Position numbers and translations under genes: made by a program. DNA of 64,000 bases from RYN-230 sp036509255 (GTDB lineage Bacteria > Actinomycetota > Actinomycetes > Streptosporangiales > Streptosporangiaceae), in NCBI GenBank assembly GCA_036509255.1, contig DATCFY010000007.1, positions 1-64,000 on the forward strand. Direction: 5' to 3'. Positions 17,091-25,031 of this stretch are shown here, piece by piece (the stretch's first letter is position 1; each line of letters opens with the position of its first letter). Under the pieces are notes generated by a model that was not told the origin of the DNA, searched no databases, and saw only the letters and a list, made by a program, of their open reading frames with translations.

Positions 17091-18247
17091 GACCGGGCCG
17101 CGGCGGTCGTTCCGACGTCGAAGCCCGCTGCCTCCGACATGTACCAGCGGTGCTCAAGGATCTCGTGGAAGATCTCGGCGGGGGGCAGGCGGCCGCGCAG
17201 GTCCTCCGGGATCGCCGCGACCACCGGATCGTAGATGTCGTTGAGCCACTGGCTGGCCGCCACCAGCTCGGGCACCGGACGGCCGCGCTTCTGCTCCAGG
17301 TAGGCCCGGAAGCTGGCGATGTCGTTGAGCAGGCGGCGGGCCTGGTTCTCCTCCACGACCAGCCCGGTGCGCAGGAATAGCTGGCGCGCGTGATGCCCGG
17401 ACTCCGACACCCTGGTCCGCAGCCGGAGCCGGTTCCCGTCCGGCGTGCTGATCAGTTCCACCTCGTCGGCGTCGAAGCCGAGCTCGTTGAGCCGCCGCAG
17501 CCGCTGGGCGATCCGGTAACGCTGGTCGTCCGGCTGCAGCAGCTCCTCACGAGTCAGCTCGTCCCAGAGCCGCTCGTACCGCCGGGGCAGCTCGGCGGCG
17601 ATCTCCAGCGGATCCAGTTCCGGGCTGAGCAGCTCACCGGCCTGGAGATCGAGGAGCTCGCCGTAGACCCGTTCCTCGGCCAGGTCCACGTCGTAATGCC
17701 GCTGGCCCGGGGTGAGCGAGGGATGGCGCTCGCTCGTTTCGGCGTCGACCAGGTACGCCTCGAGCGTGCCCGCGTCGTAGCGGAACAGTGTGTTCGACAG
17801 CGAGCAGTCACCCCAGAAGAAACCGGACAGGTGCAGCCGGACCAGGAGCTCCACCAGGGCGTCGAGCAGCCGGTCCGTCGGCTGGCCGCCCCGTGAGCTG
17901 GAGAATACGGCCCGGTACGTGGTCGAGTAGTCCAGGAACCGGGTGACCAGGATCGCGTCGAGATCCGGCCCGCGGTCCACCACGACGCCTACCACGTGCA
18001 CCGCAGGCACGTTGAGCTCGGCGAGCTCCCGCAGCAGCCGGTATTCGCGCCGGGCCAGGTTCTCGTTGATCGCCTTGAGCGCGTACACCTCGCCGTCGTC
18101 GGCGACGAAGCGGACGATGTGCCGGGAGATGCCGCGCTGCCGTATCTCGACCAGCCGCGGGTCCTGCCACAGCTCGAGCGGCTCCACCCACGGCAGGCTC
18201 AGCAGGCCGGCCGCTTCCTCCGTGGGTGGGCTGAAGACGAAGCGCAC
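17006..18247 (-). CDS. DUF4032 kinase-like protein
   Basis: Protein of about 413 residues matching the DUF4032 family, which combines a lipopolysaccharide-kinase-like N-terminal half with an alpha-helical C-terminal domain. An ATP-grasp-like Lys (DGEVYALKAINENLARREY) and the catalytic-loop equivalent FFWGDCSLSNTLF (near residue 144) followed by LVDAETSE suggest a protein-kinase-like fold with Asp retained. Substrate unknown. The GTG at 18247 is favoured because AGGAGG lies 12 bases upstream; the frame stays open to 18298. No operon partner. Confidence 0.8.
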   Translation of the reverse strand: MRFVFSPPTEEAAGLLSLPWVEPLELWQDPRLVEIRQRGISRHIVRFVADDGEVYALKAINENLARREYRLLRELAELNVPAVHVVGVVVDRGPDLDAILVTRFLDYSTTYRAVFSSSRGGQPTDRLLDALVELLVRLHLSGFFWGDCSLSNTLFRYDAGTLEAYLVDAETSERHPSLTPGQRHYDVDLAEERVYGELLDLQAGELLSPELDPLEIAAELPRRYERLWDELTREELLQPDDQRYRIAQRLRRLNELGFDADEVELISTPDGNRLRLRTRVSESGHHARQLFLRTGLVVEENQARRLLNDIASFRAYLEQKRGRPVPELVAASQWLNDIYDPVVAAIPEDLRGRLPPAEIFHEILEHRWYMSEAAGFDVGTTAAARSYFQTVLPGVPELLSDGGTAPGGTGVSS

Positions 18248-18612
18248 GGCCTGATCACGCCTCCTAAGCCCGTCTGACCTGCGACTATTACACCGCATCG
18301 CAGAGCAGGCCTACCGCTTGCGCACGGCTCGCCGAGTTTAGCCGGAAAACCTCCCCGGAAGTGTGGCCGCCTTCTTTGGCGAGGCGGTGAGCCTGGCCGC
18401 GGGCGCCCTCCGGGCCGGCGCCGTGGAAGACCGCTCGTGCGCCCCGGTGTTCCTGGCCCTTGTTGGCCCGCTACCGGGCGCGCTGGCCATCGTGCGCTAT
18501 ACCGTCTACCCCGAGGTACGTGTCCTCCCGGACTGGGCCGTTCCGGCTGCAAACCGGAGCATTAGCCGTAAAGGTGTCAGTAGCCGCGAAAGGGTTTGCG
18601 TATGGCCGTCGT
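18248..18612. other. Intergenic stretch without recognised gene
   Basis: A hydrophobic frame beginning near 18363 has no start signal and no recognisable family. The stretch separates the DUF4032 gene from the galE remnant and may be decayed coding DNA. Confidence 0.35.
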
Positions 18613-18832
18613 GCTCGGGACAGGTGGGGCGCGTGACTGCATCCACGTCATGGACGTGGCTGAAGCGCGTGGTGTGGCCATGGATCGCCTGGCTGACGAG
18701 GACGGCCTGCGTATCCTGAACATCGGCACCGGGACGGGCGTGACGGTGCTGCAGTTGGCCCCGGCGTTCCAGGAGGCCCGCGGCGATGTGCGCCGACGTC
18801 TGGCGTTTGCGGAGCCTTCACCCGCGGGGTGA
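18613..18832 (+). pseudogene. Remnant of UDP-glucose 4-epimerase (galE)
   Basis: The frame reads GTGGARDCIHVMDVAEA, then LRILNIGTGTGVTVLQL and FQEARGDV. This is the C-terminal third of GalE-type epimerases (RDYIHVxDLAxAH followed by NxGTGxGxSVL). The nucleotide-binding N-terminus with GxxGxxG and the Tyr-Lys pair are absent, and the tail loses similarity after the Gly-Asp position. It lies 54 bp upstream of UDP-glucose dehydrogenase, so it is probably a decayed member of the same nucleotide-sugar locus. Confidence 0.65.
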
Positions 18833-18886
18833 CGACTCCTAGCCACTTTCTGATCAGCTGTGCTGCATGGTTAAGGAGTGCCCCGT

Positions 18887-20206
18887 ATGCGCATGACCGT
18901 CATTGGGACCGGGTATCTGGGGGCGGTGCACGCCGCCTGCATGGCGGACCTCGGTCACGAGGTCCTTGGCGTGGACACCGACACCCGGAAGATCGCCGCG
19001 CTCCAGGAGGGCCGCGCGCCCTTCTTCGAGCCCGGCCTCGAAGAGATCCTGGTCCGGGCGGTGCAATCCGGAAAGCTCCGCTTCAGCACCTCGCTGCAGG
19101 AGGCCGCGGAGTTCGGCGACGCCCACTTCATCTGCGTCGGGACGCCGCAGCTGCCCGGCGGGACCGGGGCCGATCTGAGCCACATCGAGGCGGTGGTGGA
19201 CGGTCTGGCCCCGCATCTGACGCGGGACTGCCTTGTGATCGGCAAGTCCACGGTTCCGGTTGGCACCGCGACCCGGCTGGCCGCCCGGATTGCCGGCCTG
19301 GCCCCCGTGGGCGCCGCGGCGGGCCTGGCCTGGAACCCGGAATTTCTCCGCGAAGGCTTCGCGGTCCAGGACACGGTGCGCCCGGACCGGATCGTGGTGG
19401 GCATCACGTCGGAGGCCGCCGACGTGATGCTGCGCGCGGTGTACGCCAGCGTGCTTGAGCTGGGCACGCCGTACATCACCACGGACCTGGCCACGGCAGA
19501 GCTGGTGAAGGTCGCGGCGAACGCCTTCCTGGCGACCAAGATTTCCTTCATCAACGCGGTAGCGAACGTGTGCGACGCGGCGGGCGCGGACGTGATGACG
19601 CTCGCGGACGCTCTCGGGCACGACACCCGCATCGGGCGCCGGTTCCTGTCCGCTGGCCTCGGCTTCGGCGGGGGCTGCCTGTCCAAGGACATCCGCGCCT
19701 TCATGGCCCGCGCCGACGAGCTGGGAGTGGGCGGTTCCCTGCAGTTCCTCCGCGAGGTAGACGAGATCAACACGGGCCGGCGGACGCTGGCCGTCGAGAT
19801 GGCCCGCGAGCTGGCCGGCGGGTCCTTTACCGGCCGGAACGTGGCCGTGCTGGGAGCGGCCTTCAAGCCGGATACCGACGACGTGCGGGACTCACCGGCG
19901 CTGCAGGTGGCCCGGGAGATCCAGTCCGAGGGCGCGGTCGTGCGGGTGCACGATCCGCGGGCCACCTACAACGCGCGCCGTGCCGTGCCGTCCCTGGACT
20001 ACGTCGAGGAAGCGGTCAAGGCCTGTGAGGCGGCGGATGTGGTGCTGCACCTGACCGAATGGCGCGAGTACCGTGAGATCGACCCGGTCGACCTGGCCTC
20101 GGTGGTCCGGACCCGGTGCCTGCTCGACGGGCGCAACGTGCTGCCGCTGGGCCAGTGGCGATCCGCGGGATGGACCGTGCGGTCCCTGGGCGGCGTAGCC
20201 CGGTAA
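18887..20206 (+). CDS. UDP-glucose 6-dehydrogenase
   Basis: NAD-dependent enzyme of 439 residues that oxidises UDP-glucose twice to UDP-glucuronate in the cytosol. Rossmann motif GTGYLG at 7-12, the NPEFLREG segment near 151, the Lys-containing ELVKVAANAFLATK and the catalytic Cys264 in FGGGCLSKD are all present, followed by the C-terminal domain with GAAFKPDTDDVRDSP. ATG at 18887 is chosen for AAGGAG eight bases upstream over a GTG nine bases earlier. It faces a UDP-glucuronate-decarboxylase-like gene across a bidirectional hairpin, so the pair could supply UDP-xylose for a glycan or glycosylated product. Confidence 0.93.
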   Translation: MRMTVIGTGYLGAVHAACMADLGHEVLGVDTDTRKIAALQEGRAPFFEPGLEEILVRAVQSGKLRFSTSLQEAAEFGDAHFICVGTPQLPGGTGADLSHIEAVVDGLAPHLTRDCLVIGKSTVPVGTATRLAARIAGLAPVGAAAGLAWNPEFLREGFAVQDTVRPDRIVVGITSEAADVMLRAVYASVLELGTPYITTDLATAELVKVAANAFLATKISFINAVANVCDAAGADVMTLADALGHDTRIGRRFLSAGLGFGGGCLSKDIRAFMARADELGVGGSLQFLREVDEINTGRRTLAVEMARELAGGSFTGRNVAVLGAAFKPDTDDVRDSPALQVAREIQSEGAVVRVHDPRATYNARRAVPSLDYVEEAVKACEAADVVLHLTEWREYREIDPVDLASVVRTRCLLDGRNVLPLGQWRSAGWTVRSLGGVAR

Positions 20207-20378
20207 CGGGGGAGCGGGATGCGCCTAACGGCGTCGGCTACCTGCTCTGCACCAGCCTGAATAACGGCGCGCATGCGCACAATATGGTGCGTTTCAACAT
20301 CGGCACCTTGGGGCGTTTCCGTGGACTGCCGACCGGGTAGCTCCCTGCATTCGCCGGTGGGCGCCGGGCCGTTCTCGG

Positions 20379-20402
20379 GCTGCGGGTGAAGGCACCCGCA
20401 GC
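20379..20402. terminator. Bidirectional hairpin between ugd and epimerase genes
   Basis: Perfect 10-bp stem GCTGCGGGTG/CACCCGCAGC with loop AAGG, six bases beyond the stop of the minus-strand gene and 170 bp after ugd. Position between convergent genes supports a terminator. Confidence 0.6.
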
Positions 20403-20408
20403 GCCGGC

Positions 20409-21374
20409 TTACCGCGACCGAGCCGCCGACGCCATCCGCACTTCCTCAGGCCGGGAGCGGAACCACTCGATTGTGCGACGGACGCCGTCCTCGACACTGA
20501 CCTCCGGCTGCCAGCCCAGCACCTGGCTGGCCCGGGTGATGACCGGGCAGCGGCGGGTCGGGTCGTCGACCGGCAGCGTCAGGTACTCCACCGGCGAGTC
20601 CGAGCCGGTCAGCTGGAGTACCAGCTGCGCGAACTCGGCGACGGTGAACTCTTCCGGGTTCCCGAGGTTCACCGGGCCGTGCTCGGCGGAGTCGATCATG
20701 CCCACGATGCCGCGGATCAGGTCGTCGACGTAGCAGAAACTCCGGGTCTGGCTGCCGTCGCCATAAATAGTCAGCGGGTCACCGTTCAGCGCCTGGGTAA
20801 TGAAGTTCGTGACAATGCGCCCGTCGCGCGCACTCATCCGGGGGCCATACGTGTTGAAGATCCGGATTATGCCAGCATTGACGCCGTGCGTATCCCGGTA
20901 GGCCCGGGTCAGCGCCTCGGCGAATCTCTTGGCCTCGTCGTAAACACTTCTCGGGCCGACTGGGTTGACATTGCCCCAGTATTCCTCGGATTGCGGGTGC
21001 ACCGTCGGGTCGCCATAGACCTCGCTGGTGGAGGCGAGGACGAAGCGCGCACCGTGCCGGCGGGCCAGGTGCAGCGAGTTCTCGGTCCCGCGGCTGCCGG
21101 CGGCCAGGGTCTCGAGCGGAAGGCGCAGGTACTCCGGCGGCGAAGCCGGGCTGGCCAGGTGGGCGACGGCGTCGACCGGGCCGGCCACGTCGAAGGCGGA
21201 ACTGACGTCGGCCTCCACAAACGTGAACTCGGGCCGCCCCGTCAGGTGGGCGACGTTATCCGCACGTCCGGTGGCCAGGTTGTCGACGCATACGGCGCTG
21301 TCACCCCTGGCGATTATCGCGTCACAAAGATGGGATCCGAGGAAACCGGCGCCACCCGTCACCACGACTCGCAT
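20409..21374 (-). CDS. UDP-glucuronate decarboxylase-like NAD epimerase
   Basis: Extended short-chain dehydrogenase of 321 residues. GGAGFLGSHL (8-17) binds NAD; the active-site Tyr145-x3-Lys149 sits in RSVYDEAKRFAEAL and the Ser/Thr of LASTSEVYGDP completes the triad. The ASPASPPEY and FNTYGPRMSARDGRIV segments are those of UDP-xylose synthase (UXS) and dTDP-glucose dehydratase-like decarboxylases. With the adjacent UDP-glucose dehydrogenase the simplest role is UDP-glucuronate to UDP-xylose. ATG at 21374 has GAGGAG seven bases upstream. An epimerase or dehydratase acting on another nucleotide sugar is the alternative. Confidence 0.85.
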   Translation of the reverse strand: MRVVVTGGAGFLGSHLCDAIIARGDSAVCVDNLATGRADNVAHLTGRPEFTFVEADVSSAFDVAGPVDAVAHLASPASPPEYLRLPLETLAAGSRGTENSLHLARRHGARFVLASTSEVYGDPTVHPQSEEYWGNVNPVGPRSVYDEAKRFAEALTRAYRDTHGVNAGIIRIFNTYGPRMSARDGRIVTNFITQALNGDPLTIYGDGSQTRSFCYVDDLIRGIVGMIDSAEHGPVNLGNPEEFTVAEFAQLVLQLTGSDSPVEYLTLPVDDPTRRCPVITRASQVLGWQPEVSVEDGVRRTIEWFRSRPEEVRMASAARSR

Positions 21375-21596
21375 TTCCCTACTCCTCACGAGGATATTGG
21401 CCGGGGGGCTCAGCCCATCGTCACGGCTTGCCCGTGCTCACGCGGCAACAATCCGCGCCAGGGTAATCCGCGGGTAAATCGCACGGGCAAGGCCAGCGCG
21501 AATTATGTTCAGAATGTATCAGTGCCCGGCTGTGCCCCGGACGCTTCAGGAGCTTATGGCCAGCTTCACCAGGACCGTGACCAGGGTGTTGTCCCG

Positions 21597-22169
21597 TCAC
21601 TCCGGGGCGGGCGGCACCACGACGATCATCGTCAGCAGGACTGGCCCCGTCCCGTCGTTCCGGTAGGCGTGCGGCACGCCGCCCGGGAACCGGGCCGACT
21701 GCCCGGCCGTCACCTGGTACTGCTCCCCGGCGACCGTCAGCGTCAGGGTGCCCTCCTCGACCCAGGCCAGTTCCCGGGTGGCGGGCGTGTGCGCGTCCCC
21801 GCCGAAGCCCTCGCCAGGCTGGAGCGTCCAGCGCCACAGTTCCGCCGCCCAGGGCGGGTCCGTCGCCGCGATGATCGTGCCCGTTCCCCCGTCCGGGCCG
21901 CGCCAGAGCACCCGGGTCTGGTCGGGCTCGCTGATCCGCACGCTGGACTCGCCGGTCACCTCCACCAGTCTGGTCATCGGCACGCCGAATGCGTCGCCGA
22001 CGCGGGCCAGGGTGCCCAGGTTCGGATTGCCCCGCCCCTGCTCCAGGGAGACCAGGACCCCCTTGCTCACTCCGGACCGGGCGGCCAGCTGGTCCAGTGA
22101 CCAGCCGCGCTCGGCCCGCAGTGCCTGGAGGGTCCGGGCCAGCGCGGCCGGGATGTCGGCAGCAGCCAT
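21597..22169 (-). CDS. XRE-family regulator with cupin domain
   Basis: DNA-binding regulator of 190 residues. An N-terminal XRE helix-turn-helix (about 8-62, with LDQLAARSGVSKGVLVSLEQ) is followed by a C-terminal cupin barrel (about 110-185) of the type that senses small ligands. This architecture often controls divergently transcribed exporters or catabolic genes. It is divergent from an EamA transporter, and a 40-bp dyad at 22222-22261 sits between the two starts, so it probably represses both genes and senses the exporter's substrate. Confidence 0.88.
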   Translation of the reverse strand: MAAADIPAALARTLQALRAERGWSLDQLAARSGVSKGVLVSLEQGRGNPNLGTLARVGDAFGVPMTRLVEVTGESSVRISEPDQTRVLWRGPDGGTGTIIAATDPPWAAELWRWTLQPGEGFGGDAHTPATRELAWVEEGTLTLTVAGEQYQVTAGQSARFPGGVPHAYRNDGTGPVLLTMIVVVPPAPE

Positions 22170-22221
22170 TCGTTTATCCGTTCACTTCCGCGCTCAGTAT
22201 CCGGTTTTGCTCCGCGTACTA

Positions 22222-22261
22222 CGGTCGGTACAGTGAACTACGTAGTTCGCTAAACCGACCG
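22222..22261. promoter_or_regulatory. Composite operator dyad
   Basis: Inner perfect palindrome GAACTACGTAGTTC (22235-22248) and outer arms CGGTCGGT (22222-22229) and ACCGACCG (22254-22261) share exactly the same centre. It lies 53 bp upstream of the regulator start and 35 bp upstream of the transporter start, the expected position for an XRE operator. Confidence 0.7.
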
Positions 22262-22296
22262 GCCTCCGGGGCCGGCCCGCCCGACCGGGAGCCATC

Positions 22297-23142
22297 GTGA
22301 CCATACTCTTCGCCCTGGCGGCGGCCGCGCTCTACGGCAGCGCCGACTTCCTCGGCGGTGCGGTCTCGCGGCGTACCCATGTCCTCTCCGTGCTCGTGGT
22401 CTCGGCCCCCGCGGGGGCCGCCCTGCTGCTAGGCGTGGCCCTGGCCGCGGGCGGCCCGGTCGCCACGGCGGGGCTGCCCTGGGCCGCGGCCGCCGGCGTG
22501 GCGGGGGGCGCCGGGCTCATCTTGTTCTATGCGGGGCTCGCCGCCGGGCCGATGCGGGTCGTGGCCCCGGTGTCCGCGCTGGTGTCCACCGTGCTCCCGG
22601 TCGGCGCGGCGATCGCGGCCGGGGAGCGGCCCGGGCCGCTGGTGTACCTCGGCGGCGGTGTGTGCCTGGCCGCCACCGTACTGGTGAGCTCGGAAGGTAT
22701 CGGCCGCGGCCAGCCCGCGTCCCCTCCGCGGGCGCGCGGTCTCCTGCTCGGCGTCGGTGCCGGCCTGGCCTTCGGCCTGTTCTTCCTCTTTCTCCGGTAC
22801 GCGGGGGCCTCGGGCGTGCTCTGGCCCAGCGCCGTGGCCCGGATCACCGGGGCCATGGTCGTCACCGGGGCGGTGGCCTGGCTGGGCGGCGTGGCCTGGC
22901 GGGCGGTCAGCCCCTGGCTGCTGGCCGCGGCGGTCGCCTCCGGGCTGCTCGACGCGGCAGCCAACGTCTGCTACGTGGCCGCCACCCGGGACGGGCTGTT
23001 CGGCATCGCGGTGGTGCTGACCTCGCTGTACCCGGGGGCCACCGTGCTGCTGGCCCGGGTCGTGCTGGGGGAGCGGCTGCGGCTGCCGCAGCTGGCCGGG
23101 CTGCTGCTGGCGCTGGCCGGCATCGCGCTCGTCAGCGTGTGA
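22297..23142 (+). CDS. EamA/DMT-family transporter
   Basis: Membrane protein of 281 residues with ten hydrophobic segments arranged as two EamA repeats (about 5-130 and 150-281), the organisation of drug/metabolite transporters. Repeated signatures such as ALYGSADFLGG near the start and LYPGATVLLARVVLGERL at the end of the second repeat fit well. Substrate unknown. GTG start after CGGGAGCC. The divergent XRE-cupin regulator suggests substrate-controlled expression. Short 14-15 bp tandem repeats and a strong hairpin follow its stop. Confidence 0.85.
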   Translation: MTILFALAAAALYGSADFLGGAVSRRTHVLSVLVVSAPAGAALLLGVALAAGGPVATAGLPWAAAAGVAGGAGLILFYAGLAAGPMRVVAPVSALVSTVLPVGAAIAAGERPGPLVYLGGGVCLAATVLVSSEGIGRGQPASPPRARGLLLGVGAGLAFGLFFLFLRYAGASGVLWPSAVARITGAMVVTGAVAWLGGVAWRAVSPWLLAAAVASGLLDAAANVCYVAATRDGLFGIAVVLTSLYPGATVLLARVVLGERLRLPQLAGLLLALAGIALVSV

Positions 23143-23144
23143 CT

Positions 23145-23203
23145 GGTGCAGTGCGGCAGGTGCAGTGCGGGCCGGTGCAGTGCGGGCAGGTGCAGCGCCC
23201 GGG
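23145..23203. repeat. Four short tandem repeats
   Basis: Four copies of a 14-15 base unit GGTGCAGTGCGGGCA (the last diverged) begin at 23145, 23159, 23174 and 23189, immediately after the transporter stop codon. They are non-coding on either strand as far as can be seen. Confidence 0.7.
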
Positions 23204-23218
23204 CCACCGCCGTCAGAC

Positions 23219-23264
23219 TCGTGCTGCCGGACGCTCCGGTCTGCCGGAGCGTCCGGCAGCACGA
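23219..23264. terminator. Perfect 21-bp stem-loop
   Basis: Arms 23219-23239 and 23244-23264 pair without mismatch around loop TCTG. It lies between convergent genes (transporter end 23142, PH-domain gene end 23300), so it can terminate both. Confidence 0.75.
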
Positions 23265-23299
23265 ACCCCGGGGAAGGGGGGATAGCTCTGCTGGGCGAC

Positions 23300-23965
23300 T
23301 CAGTCGTCGCCGAAGTCTCTATTCTCCGCGACGAGGGCGTCCGAGGACACCGTCTTCCGTCCCTTGCACATGGGGCAGAGGTAGGTGGTCTCCTCGCCAT
23401 CCTCGTTCTGCTGGATGAGCACGCCCTGGCCGTCGCACTGCGGGCAGGGGATCTTCTCGGCCGGGAAGATCAGGGCGCAGATCTCGAGGTAGAGCTGCTC
23501 CGGGTAGGGCACGTGATCGATGTTGCGCAGGGCCTGGTCCTGGCCGGCCGACTCCAGGATGAACTCCCCGAAGCCCAGCATCCGGCCGAGGGTGGACCGC
23601 TGGAAGCTCATGTCCGTGACCTTGACCAGCGGCATCATCGCGACCTTGCGGGTGAAGACCCCGCTGGCCTGGAGCATCCGGTCCGACGTCACCACGAAGT
23701 AGTCCTCGGACCACTCCCAGGTCTTGAGGGCCAGGTAGAGCAGCAGCGAGACGACCACCAGCACCAGGACGATGATGCCGTCGTGCGAGTGCCGCAGCAC
23801 CGTGGTGCCCAGCACCAGGGCGATAAGTACCCCGGCCAGCGCGATCGCGATCGGGCCGATGAGCACCGCAGGGTGCTTGCGGACCGTGATGACCTGGTGC
23901 TCGTGTGGCAGCAGGTACTTGTTGACCGCGGCCGGCCCCGCGTTGCGCGCGGTGATCAACCTCAT
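23300..23965 (-). CDS. Bacterial PH-domain protein with C-terminal zinc ribbon
   Basis: Protein of 221 residues. Two membrane helices (about 35-52 and 62-82) precede a bacterial pleckstrin-homology domain (WEWSEDYFVVTSDRML through about 160), the layout of membrane-anchored bPH2/DUF304 proteins. The C-terminus adds a zinc ribbon with Cys174, Cys177, Cys197 and Cys200 (CPQCDGQG and CPMCKGR), reminiscent of DnaJ central repeats. Function unknown; a membrane stress or quality-control role is only a guess. It follows the 50-residue membrane peptide gene by seven bases and is surely co-transcribed. Confidence 0.82.
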   Translation of the reverse strand: MRLITARNAGPAAVNKYLLPHEHQVITVRKHPAVLIGPIAIALAGVLIALVLGTTVLRHSHDGIIVLVLVVVSLLLYLALKTWEWSEDYFVVTSDRMLQASGVFTRKVAMMPLVKVTDMSFQRSTLGRMLGFGEFILESAGQDQALRNIDHVPYPEQLYLEICALIFPAEKIPCPQCDGQGVLIQQNEDGEETTYLCPMCKGRKTVSSDALVAENRDFGDD

Positions 23966-23972
23966 CTCTGGC

Positions 23973-24125
23973 TCACAGCGAGTTCACGAACGTGGCCAGG
24001 GAATTGCCGGCCTCCCTGAGAAGATTTAGCAGGCCATGGATGACATTCGCTGCCCCGGTCGGCTGCGTGATGAGGTAAAAGGCTAGAAAGATGACGATCG
24101 CCCAGGTGATGATCTTCTTCAGCAT
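23973..24125 (-). CDS. 50-residue membrane peptide
   Basis: Small gene of 50 codons: a positively charged start (MLKK), one transmembrane helix (about residues 5-20) and an amphipathic helix near residues 27-44 (VIHGLLNLLREAG). GC-codon bias and the close spacing (7 bp) to the PH-domain gene support it as real. No recognised family name. The pair probably acts together at the membrane. The region upstream (24126-24482) carries repeats and hairpins and should hold the promoter. Confidence 0.7.
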   Translation of the reverse strand: MLKKIITWAIVIFLAFYLITQPTGAANVIHGLLNLLREAGNSLATFVNSL

Positions 24126-24201
24126 GATCAGCTCCGCGGTCGCCGGCTGCGTCAGCCAGTTAGCTTAGTTTAGCCCAGTGTAATTGCTTTACCAAGACTA
24201 C

Positions 24202-24251
24202 CGATTGCAGGCAGCCACCGTACCTTCGATTGCAGGCAGCTACCGTACCTT
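24202..24251. repeat. Tandem 25-bp direct repeat
   Basis: CGATTGCAGGCAGC(C/T)ACCG unit followed by TACCTT, present as 24202-24226 and 24227-24251 with one mismatch. It is upstream of the small membrane peptide gene on the minus strand, where a repeated regulator site would be placed. Confidence 0.8.
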
Positions 24252-24351
24252 GATCCCCCGCCCGGACGAACATCACGCGCCGCCCAGGCTGGAAAATTGG
24301 CAAGTTCCCGTCCTGTAGGTCCCGCGTCCGCACGGTCGTAACAATAGGTGC

Positions 24352-24380
24352 ACATCTCACTGCCTTAGGTAGTGAGATGT
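24352..24380. terminator. 13-bp stem-loop followed by GC palindrome
   Basis: ACATCTCACT at 24352 pairs with AGTGAGATGT ending at 24380, extended by G-T, C-G and C-G to a three-base loop. A second palindrome (CCCGGGGCCGGCCGG-rich) follows at 24382-24403. It lies between divergent genes, so a terminator role is unlikely on position alone; an insulating or leader structure is possible. Confidence 0.4.
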
Positions 24381-24482
24381 CCCCGGGGCCGGCCGGCCCC
24401 GGGCGAGCCTGGGGATTGGCATACGGGCGCCCCGCCGATCTGAGACCATTCCTTGCTGGACGACAGCCCTGGTGAGGTGGCG

Positions 24483-24974
24483 ATGACGGATGTGAATGGC
24501 GGCAACGTCGCCGTGATCGTCTACCGGGAGGATGAGGCCTGGGACACCGAAGTCCTGCCGGTCGCCCTCACCGAGGATCTGAAGGGCCTGATCCATGCGC
24601 TCCGGCAGCAGCCGAGCCTGGGCGGCACGATTGGGCTGGTCGCGGTCGGGGATGACTTCTTCGTGGCGCTGCGCGTGCTCGGCGGCGAGGTCTCGGTGTT
24701 CTTGTCCGACCTGACGGCCTCCGTGGACTGGCCGCTGGCCCGCCAGGTGCTTGAGTACCTCGAGATCCCGGTCCCCGGCGACGACGACCTGGACCAGGTG
24801 CTGCCCGCAGGCGAGATGTCGATCTTCGCCGACCTCGGGGTAGACGAGATGGATCTCGGGGCGCTGTCCGGTGACCTGGACCTGTTCCCCGACGAGGCAC
24901 TGGCCAGCATCGCCCGCCGCCTCGGCTTCGGCCAGGCACTGGACCGTGCGCTGGATGCCGCGCTCGGCCCGTGA
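24483..24974 (+). CDS. tRNA adenosine deaminase-associated protein
   Basis: Soluble acidic protein of 163 residues that matches the small family encoded directly before tadA in actinomycetes (VYREDEAWDTEVLP at the N-terminus, LASIARRLGFG at the C-terminus). Biochemical function unknown; its name comes from the neighbourhood. ATG at 24483 has GGTGAGG upstream; a frame open to 24453 adds nothing conserved. tadA follows by 57 bp. Confidence 0.8.
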   Translation: MTDVNGGNVAVIVYREDEAWDTEVLPVALTEDLKGLIHALRQQPSLGGTIGLVAVGDDFFVALRVLGGEVSVFLSDLTASVDWPLARQVLEYLEIPVPGDDDLDQVLPAGEMSIFADLGVDEMDLGALSGDLDLFPDEALASIARRLGFGQALDRALDAALGP

Positions 24975-25031
24975 GGCGGGCCCCGTGAGGCAACTACATG
25001 AAGCAGGCCCCGTGAGATCCAGGCCTGCGTC

